Assembly (NCBI RefSeq): GCF_000382185.1
Contig: NZ_KB907784.1
Span: forward strand, 1,513,633-1,577,632
DNA length: 64,000 nt
Source: Bordetella sp. FB-8
Lineage (GTDB): Bacteria > Pseudomonadota > Gammaproteobacteria > Burkholderiales > Burkholderiaceae_B
Direction of reading: 5' to 3'
A model generated the notes under the pieces. It was not told the origin of the DNA and did not search any database. It saw nothing but the letters and a program-made list of their open reading frames with translations. Within the stretch, counting starts at the first letter, position 1, and the number at the start of each line of letters is the position of its first letter. The translations under genes and the position numbers were made by a program. Shown one piece after another: positions 57,682 to 64,000 of this stretch.

Positions 57682-59721
57682 ATGTCGGTCGGACCCACAG
57701 GATATGACGAGCTTGCCATGTTGCGCCTGCAGCTCGAGCGCGAACGTCAAGCCCGCCTGGACGCGGAAATTTACCTTGAAGACGGCCTGCGCGAGCTTTA
57801 CCTGCGGCGGCAGGAGAACAGTCTGCTTGAGGCGATCACGGCCGATGTCGACCAGGCCGTGGACACCGATATCGTGCTGGCATCGGCCCTGGAGCGCATT
57901 TGCCGTCATGTCGTGTGGCCGGTCGGCCATATTTTCTTCGTCGATGACGGGCAGCTGCAGGCCGAACCGCAGCTGAGTTCCTCGGGCATCTGGTTTTGCC
58001 TGGACGCGCACCGCTTTGCGCTTTTGCGCGCAGCCAGCGTGGAAGACGAGGATGCCATCTACGACGGACTGCCGGGGCAGGTGCTCGGAACGGGTCGACC
58101 CGCATGGCTTGCCGATATCACACAAGACATAGATTTCTCGCGTGCGGCCTTGGCCAGGCAGGCCGGCTTGCGCGCGGCATACGGGTTTCCGGTCCTTGCG
58201 GGGCGCGAGGTCGTCGCCGTGCTCGAATTTTTTTCGGAGCGCGACGACGAGCCGACCGCATCGCTGCTGTGCAATATGTCGCAGATCGGTGTGCAGCTGG
58301 GGCGGATGATCGGGCCGCGAGGCATCGGTGCCGCTGCACGCCTGGGCGCGCAGGAGAAAACGGCGCAACGCAATGCCAGGCTGCGTGAGCAGGTGCATCT
58401 GATGGACGATATTCTTGCGTCCATTGCGCAGGGGGTCGCCTACGAAGACGCACAGGGTTATCTGCATTCCTACAACCGGCAATTTCTGGAACTTCTCGAT
58501 ATATCCAAAAATTACGCGGCAAGTCTGCCGGCGATGCCGGATGTGACGCGCGCCTTTCTTGATCCGGCGAAACGCAAAGCGCTGTTCGTCCTGAATGGCA
58601 AGTCGTCGGACGATACCGGCTGGGAACGGTTGGACGGCGACCTGAACGGATACGAATGGGACAACTCGAAGAACTACATCCTGGACATGATGTCGGGCTA
58701 CGTGGTGGAAATACGCCGCCATCCGCTTGCCAGGGGAGGTCATGTCTGGGTGTTCACCGATGTGACGCATCACATTTATACCCAGGAGTCCTTGCGTGAA
58801 AGCGAGGCCCGTTGGCGCAGCCTCACGCATCTATCGGCCGATTTGTACTGGGAGATGGATTCCGATCTGCGGATTACCAAACTCGAAGGCCAGGGCACCT
58901 CGAACATGCAATACATGTCGAGTTTCCTTGGGAGAAAGGTGTGCATGCTGCCCGGCATACGCGATAAGTCGGCCGATCTGGAGAGGCAGCGCACGTTGAT
59001 GGATGCGCATCGGTCTTTTCATGAGTTGGAGCTTGCATTGCCCGACGGCAATGGCGAGCGGGTCTGGGTGTCGGTCAGCGGAGAGCCGAAATGCGACGCG
59101 GATGGCAGGTTTGCGGGCTATCGCGGTGTGATGCGCGACATTACGGAGAAAAAACGCGCGCAGGATGAAATCCGACAGCTCGCGTTCTACGATGAGCTTA
59201 CGGGTCTGCCCAACCGGCGCCTGATGTACGACCGTCTGGAACGCGCGCAGGCGGCCAGCGCGCGCGACGGCACGCACGGCGCGCTGATGTTCATCGATCT
59301 GGACAATTTCAAGAAAATCAACGACACGCTGGGGCACAAGTGCGGTGATCAATTGCTGGTCCAGGTGGCCGCGCGCCTGCGCGACAGTCTGAGGACCCGC
59401 GACACGCTATCGCGCCTGGGCAATGACGATGCCGCGCGCCTGGGCGGCGACGAGTTCGTCGTGGTGCTCGACGGGCTGGCCGGCGGGCTGGAGCAGGCTT
59501 GCATGAAGGCGGGGATCGTCGCACATAAGGTTCTTTCGGCATTGAACCTGTCCTACGATCTGGATGGGCAGCAAGTGCGCAGTACGCCCAGCATCGGTGT
59601 CGCGCTGTTCCAAGGGCGAGGTCATGACATGGCGGAGCTGATGCGCCGGGCCGATCTGGCCATGTACCAGGCCAAGTCTCAAGGCCGCAACGCGGTATGT
59701 TTTTACACCGTGGACATGTAG
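57682..59721 (+). CDS. Cytoplasmic GAF-PAS-PAS diguanylate cyclase
   Basis: 679 aa without membrane helices. An N-terminal coiled coil (about residues 11-45), a GAF-like domain (about 50-210), two PAS domains (about 235-370 and 375-500, the second ending in DITEKKRAQDEI) and a GGDEF domain from about 505. The active motif GGDEF is at 588-592, intact. The RxxD inhibitory site is not at its usual distance: Arg is one residue too far upstream. It should make cyclic di-GMP in response to an unknown cytosolic signal. It follows the binding protein after 107 bp and may or may not be cotranscribed. Confidence 0.88.
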   Translation: MSVGPTGYDELAMLRLQLERERQARLDAEIYLEDGLRELYLRRQENSLLEAITADVDQAVDTDIVLASALERICRHVVWPVGHIFFVDDGQLQAEPQLSSSGIWFCLDAHRFALLRAASVEDEDAIYDGLPGQVLGTGRPAWLADITQDIDFSRAALARQAGLRAAYGFPVLAGREVVAVLEFFSERDDEPTASLLCNMSQIGVQLGRMIGPRGIGAAARLGAQEKTAQRNARLREQVHLMDDILASIAQGVAYEDAQGYLHSYNRQFLELLDISKNYAASLPAMPDVTRAFLDPAKRKALFVLNGKSSDDTGWERLDGDLNGYEWDNSKNYILDMMSGYVVEIRRHPLARGGHVWVFTDVTHHIYTQESLRESEARWRSLTHLSADLYWEMDSDLRITKLEGQGTSNMQYMSSFLGRKVCMLPGIRDKSADLERQRTLMDAHRSFHELELALPDGNGERVWVSVSGEPKCDADGRFAGYRGVMRDITEKKRAQDEIRQLAFYDELTGLPNRRLMYDRLERAQAASARDGTHGALMFIDLDNFKKINDTLGHKCGDQLLVQVAARLRDSLRTRDTLSRLGNDDAARLGGDEFVVVLDGLAGGLEQACMKAGIVAHKVLSALNLSYDLDGQQVRSTPSIGVALFQGRGHDMAELMRRADLAMYQAKSQGRNAVCFYTVDM

Positions 59722-59763
59722 GTCCTGGTTCCCGAGTTCCGCGGGCGCCGCACAAATACCCCG

Positions 59764-60918
<1,155 letters not shown>

Positions 60919-60977
60919 GGCTCCAGGCAAATTTGGTTAAAATATGCAAGGATAGCCATTTTATGGTCCGCCTGTCT

Positions 60978-61757
60978 CTATCCTGGAGTAGGCTGTTTGC
61001 CCGGGTAGCTGACCGCCATTCCCGACCGGACGTCCTGCTGGATGCCGTACTGCGCGAAGGGATAGCGCAGGCCGTTGCCGGCCAGGGCCTGCATGCCCGC
61101 GATGGCCTTGGCCAGCATTGCCGGCGGTAGCGCCATGAGCATCTCGTCGTCCAGCACGCCGCCGTACCTGCGCTCGGCGAAGCAGGGAATCGACAGGCTA
61201 GGCGCCCCGGTCTTGAGTGCCCGGCCCCAGGAATCGGCGCAGGAGGACTCGCCGACCACGCTCCAGTCAAAGCGCTTGTACCCCGACCATTGCAGCCCGT
61301 TGATGAAATACATCATGGCGCCGGGCGTGGCGTAGAACAGGGCGATCTGCGGGTCGATGCGACCGGCGGCAAGCGGGGACACCACCAGGGCCTCGTACTC
61401 GCCGTCCGCGACGCACTGCATGGCGGACTGGTGGGCGCGCGAGTCCTCGACTGTGGCGTACCAGACCCCCGCCATGTGCCGGCCCGAGGCCCATTCGGCG
61501 TCTTTGGCGTTGCCCAGGCCAACGACCGACCGGCATTGCGACCCGACCAGGTCGTCGGCGGTGACGCCGAGAGTGAAACCCAGCCGCGCGGTCTGCCCGA
61601 CGATCTGGTCCATCGTGTGTATTGCCTTGGGGCGGCGTATGCGAGGGATGGCCTGCATGTCCTCGCGCCGTTCGTACAGTTTCATCCCGAACGGGATGCT
61701 GCGCAGCCTGAGCAGATGCTCCAGCCGCGCCGCCAGTGTTGCCAGATCCAGATCCAT
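60978..61757 (-). CDS. DUF169 family protein
   Basis: 259 aa. Matches the DUF169 (COG2043) pattern: LRLRSIPFGMKLYERREDM, the cysteine in GSQCRSVVGLG, GGRIDP-like AAGRIDPQIALFYATPGAMMYFINGLQWSGYKRFDWSVVGESSCADSW. The two conserved cysteines could bind metal or an Fe-S cluster, but no activity is known. GAGGAG lies 8 bases before the ATG. It is downstream of the Rieske oxygenase subunits on the same strand (74-bp gap), so it may be part of that operon. Confidence 0.8.
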   Translation of the reverse strand: MDLDLATLAARLEHLLRLRSIPFGMKLYERREDMQAIPRIRRPKAIHTMDQIVGQTARLGFTLGVTADDLVGSQCRSVVGLGNAKDAEWASGRHMAGVWYATVEDSRAHQSAMQCVADGEYEALVVSPLAAGRIDPQIALFYATPGAMMYFINGLQWSGYKRFDWSVVGESSCADSWGRALKTGAPSLSIPCFAERRYGGVLDDEMLMALPPAMLAKAIAGMQALAGNGLRYPFAQYGIQQDVRSGMAVSYPGKQPTPG

Positions 61758-61831
61758 CGAAACGACTCCTCGCCTTGCCCAGGACCCACCCTGCAGCCAT
61801 GAGCACGGCGTTGTAAACAGGCCCGGCGGCC

Positions 61832-62317
61832 TCAGGGCAACAACTGTATGGCGGGTAGCGCCGCGTCGCAATTGAGCAGCAGGACTTTCTTGGTCTTGAT
61901 GCGCAGGCCCTGCGGCGTGCCGATCAGTTCATGCTCGGCCGTGGCGGCCAGAATGTGTTGCGTGTCGCCCTGCGTTTCGACGTAGATGAAGGGCGTACTG
62001 AGCGTGTAGTGAGCGGCCGCCGCATCGCGGCCGGTCACTTCGGGAGCCTGCAATACATGCAGGCAGCGCACCGCCGGGTGCAGCGAATGCGCCCTGGGGT
62101 CCTTCATGCGATCTAGCCGCAGTCGCAGCAGCATCTTGTCTTCGTACATCAGCGCGGGCTCGTCCAGGCCGCTGTGCTGGCCGGGCGCGAGCGGCATCCA
62201 GTACAGGCCGTCCTCGGCATAAAGCGCGTACCATTCGTCGAAACGGCCCTGGTCGATGAGCCGGGCTTCCTGGTAGATGAGGCGGGTCAAGTCCGCGTCC
62301 GCGGGGGCTTGCATCAT
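61832..62317 (-). CDS. Aromatic-ring-hydroxylating dioxygenase, small (beta) subunit
   Basis: 161 aa, the usual size. It has the SnoaL/NTF2-like fold signature of these subunits: EARLIDQGRFDEWYALYAEDGLYWMPL near the N-terminus and YEDKMLLRLRLDRM followed by a beta-sheet. It is structural and does not hold the metal sites. AAGGA precedes the two ATG codons (62317, 62314). It follows the alpha subunit by 24 bp. Confidence 0.9.
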   Translation of the reverse strand: MMQAPADADLTRLIYQEARLIDQGRFDEWYALYAEDGLYWMPLAPGQHSGLDEPALMYEDKMLLRLRLDRMKDPRAHSLHPAVRCLHVLQAPEVTGRDAAAAHYTLSTPFIYVETQGDTQHILAATAEHELIGTPQGLRIKTKKVLLLNCDAALPAIQLLP

Positions 62318-62341
62318 GGCGTGTCCTTCAGTCTCGATCCG

Positions 62342-63679
62342 TCAGGCCGGATCCATCAGGCGCAGCCAGCCGCGATACTGGTTGCGCATCATGATTTCGT
62401 TGTTGCCGTTTTCCAGCGCGAGCTCGGGACTCTGCGCTTCGCCGGCCTGGTGGCCGCGATGCAGGCTCACCCATTCGTTGCCGTCGCTGCCCAGGCCTAT
62501 CTGCTGGCTTTCGAATAGATGCACATCGTCGTGCGCCACTACCGACATGGGCGAGAACACCAGGCGCGCATAGGACGCCACCCGCTGGCGCAGGCGCTGC
62601 GGGGCGCCCTTGGGCGCCAGGGCCCAGGCTTCGACCAGGGTGCGGTCCGGGCCGAGCGGGCGCAGTACCCGTACCAGCGAAGGCGAGGTCTTGAACGCCG
62701 CGCTGGGATAGAACACCGTATTTTGCGGTGAGAAAGACAGCAAGGCGCGGGCCTGGTCCGCGCCGTATCGTGCGGCCAATTCGGCCTCGTATTCGGGCAG
62801 GGGCGCGTAGCCGGAGTGGATGCTGGCCTTGGTGCCCAGCACGCTATGGCCGTTGGGCAGCACCTTGGCGCCCATGTCGGAATAAAAACTGTAGCCCGCG
62901 CCGAAGGGCAGCAGTTGCTCCATGGCCAGCGAGGTCCCGGCATCGCCTTCGGGCAGCGACTTGCCGATGCCCGCAGCCGCGGTGGCCGCCGACTCGTGCG
63001 TGGAAATCGGGTGCACCGTGTCGTTGATGTTCTCCAGGTACATCTTCCAGTTGCAGCGGATCACGTTGCGCAGCGGCGCGCCCACCACCTCCAGTTCCCC
63101 CAGCGGCGAGCGCGCCACCATATTGTCGAGCGTGGCCAGCGCTGTGGAACCGAAATAGCGGTCGAAATCCAGGCCCGCCCCGCTGATGCGCACGAACACG
63201 AAACCCTTGTAGTTGCGCACGCCGCCCGGCGCGGCCAGGCCCTGGCCCGACGGGCTGGCCGACATGCCGGTGCCCTCGTAGTCGTTCTTGAGCGGCACCG
63301 ACATCAGCTTGCCGTCGAGCTTGTAGGTCCAGGCGTGATAGGGACAGCGCAGGAATTTACCGGTATTGCCTTGGCGTTCGTGCAGCAGCCGGCTGCCCTT
63401 GTGGGCGCAGCGGTTGAACATCACGGCCAACGTGCCGTCCGCCTGGCGCAGCATGGCCAGCGACTGGCCGGCGATCTGGGCGGTGTAGTAGTCGCCCGTC
63501 TTGGGCACCAGGCTGTCGTGGCCCAGAAAGACCCAGGCGCGCTTCCACAGCCTTTCGCGTTCGAGCTCGTAGACCCGCGCGCTGAGGTAGAGGTCGCGAT
63601 GGACGCGGTCGGCCTGGACCAGGCCGGCCATCGATTCGCCGCCGGCATCGGGCGGTTGCATGGGCATGGGCTGAGACAT
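62342..63679 (-). CDS. Rieske non-heme iron oxygenase, large (alpha) subunit
   Basis: 445 aa. Rieske [2Fe-2S] motif C-x-H-x18-C-x2-H with Cys91, His93, Cys112 and His115. The catalytic mononuclear iron facial triad is suggested by NINDTVHPISTH (two His) with a later Asp. The C-terminal domain is the ring-hydroxylating fold. It would add O2 to an aromatic acid or amine; the exact substrate is not predictable. No ferredoxin or reductase is in the window. It follows an ABC-transporter ATPase gene by 20 bp. Confidence 0.92.
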   Translation of the reverse strand: MSQPMPMQPPDAGGESMAGLVQADRVHRDLYLSARVYELERERLWKRAWVFLGHDSLVPKTGDYYTAQIAGQSLAMLRQADGTLAVMFNRCAHKGSRLLHERQGNTGKFLRCPYHAWTYKLDGKLMSVPLKNDYEGTGMSASPSGQGLAAPGGVRNYKGFVFVRISGAGLDFDRYFGSTALATLDNMVARSPLGELEVVGAPLRNVIRCNWKMYLENINDTVHPISTHESAATAAAGIGKSLPEGDAGTSLAMEQLLPFGAGYSFYSDMGAKVLPNGHSVLGTKASIHSGYAPLPEYEAELAARYGADQARALLSFSPQNTVFYPSAAFKTSPSLVRVLRPLGPDRTLVEAWALAPKGAPQRLRQRVASYARLVFSPMSVVAHDDVHLFESQQIGLGSDGNEWVSLHRGHQAGEAQSPELALENGNNEIMMRNQYRGWLRLMDPA

Positions 63680-63699
63680 GATGGACCTTGTGGTGCGGA

Positions 63700-64000
63700 T
63701 CAGGCCGCGGTGGCCGGCAGAACGGGGGGCCAGAGGGCATTGCCCGCTTCGGGCGGCACCGCCGCGATCAGGGCGCGGGTGTATTCGTGGCGCGGCGCCT
63801 TGAAGACCTGCTCGGTCTCGCCGGCCTCGACGACCACGCCGCGGTACATGACCATGACGCGGTTGCACAGGTAGCGCACCACGGCCAGATCGTGCGAAAT
63901 GAAGACCAGGCCGATGCCCAATTCGCGGTTCAGGCGCAGCAGCAGGTTCAGGATAAGCGCCTGTACCGAGACGTCCAGGCCCGATACGATTTCGTCGGCC
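63700..64000 (-). CDS. Oligopeptide/dipeptide-type ABC transporter ATP-binding protein (3' part)
   Basis: Only the last 100 codons are in the window; the gene continues beyond the right edge. The visible part begins at the Walker B and D-loop ([13 protein letters not shown]), has the H-loop in [22 protein letters not shown] and the Opp/Dpp-type C-terminus with [23 protein letters not shown]. It resembles the DppD/DppF or GsiA group. Its position suggests uptake of the substrate of the oxygenase. Confidence 0.88.
   Translation of the reverse strand, partial: ADEIVSGLDVSVQALILNLLLRLNRELGIGLVFISHDLAVVRYLCNRVMVMYRGVVVEAGETEQVFKAPRHEYTRALIAAVPPEAGNALWPPVLPATAA

Overview
This window reads as chromosomal DNA of a high-GC betaproteobacterium of the Alcaligenaceae (Bordetella/Achromobacter type). 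The evidence is the gene order bolA-murA-hisGD-hisBHAFIE-hinT-tatABC, an Mla lipid-transport cluster next to murA, ctaA-ctaB-SCO, a PhaM-like protein, a DUF3717 protein and an LPS-core-type glycosyltransferase cluster. The species cannot be fixed from the sequence alone.

Layout. 1-4.3 kb: 5' end of sspA (-), mscL, lipB-lipA, a Nif3-family protein (-) and a membrane-anchored trypsin-like protease without a PDZ domain. 4.4-19.3 kb is one long minus-strand block, read from high to low coordinate: mlaF-mlaE-mlaD-mlaA-mlaC (phospholipid trafficking), an ABC-2 exporter pair, bolA, murA, the histidine genes hisG-D-B-H-A-F-I-E, hinT and tatA-B-C. No hisC or mlaB lies in the block. Its intercistronic gaps carry large inverted repeats (hisG/hisD, hisD/hisB, hisA/hisF) and a terminator-like hairpin (hisH/hisA). 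19.8-28 kb: gltD and gltB (glutamate synthase), an amino-acid-type periplasmic binding protein and a REP-transposase-like protein whose HUH motif is missing, all minus. 28.1-35.2 kb: rpoH behind a perfect CIRCE operator, a cation/proton antiporter fused to a cyclic-nucleotide-binding-like domain, a Nudix protein (-), then ctaA-ctaB-SCO for cytochrome oxidase maturation. 35.2-45.5 kb: small conserved genes, glmU, an MFS transporter, ugd and a cluster of glycosyltransferases plus an O-antigen-ligase-like protein. 45.5-48 kb: an Lrp-type regulator divergent from glmS.

48-60 kb is accessory in character. It holds remnants of a small repeated element, a YP-rich secreted protein, a MarR regulator plus tautomerase-like protein sharing a repeated upstream motif, a DcaP-like porin behind a perfect 10-1-10 palindrome, an NMT1/SsuA-type ABC transporter, its binding protein, a TctDE-like two-component system and a second, paralogous binding protein with no transporter of its own. 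The second binding protein looks like a periplasmic ligand sensor feeding the histidine kinase, so this block is the best candidate for an undescribed solute-sensing and uptake system. Two convergent diguanylate cyclases follow. 61-64 kb (minus) carries a DUF169 protein, Rieske oxygenase alpha and beta subunits, and the 3' end of an oligopeptide-type ABC ATPase, which suggests a catabolic operon running in from the right edge.

Most gene calls rest on recognisable family motifs. Start sites were chosen from ribosome-binding sites, overlaps and family lengths; uncertain ones are flagged.
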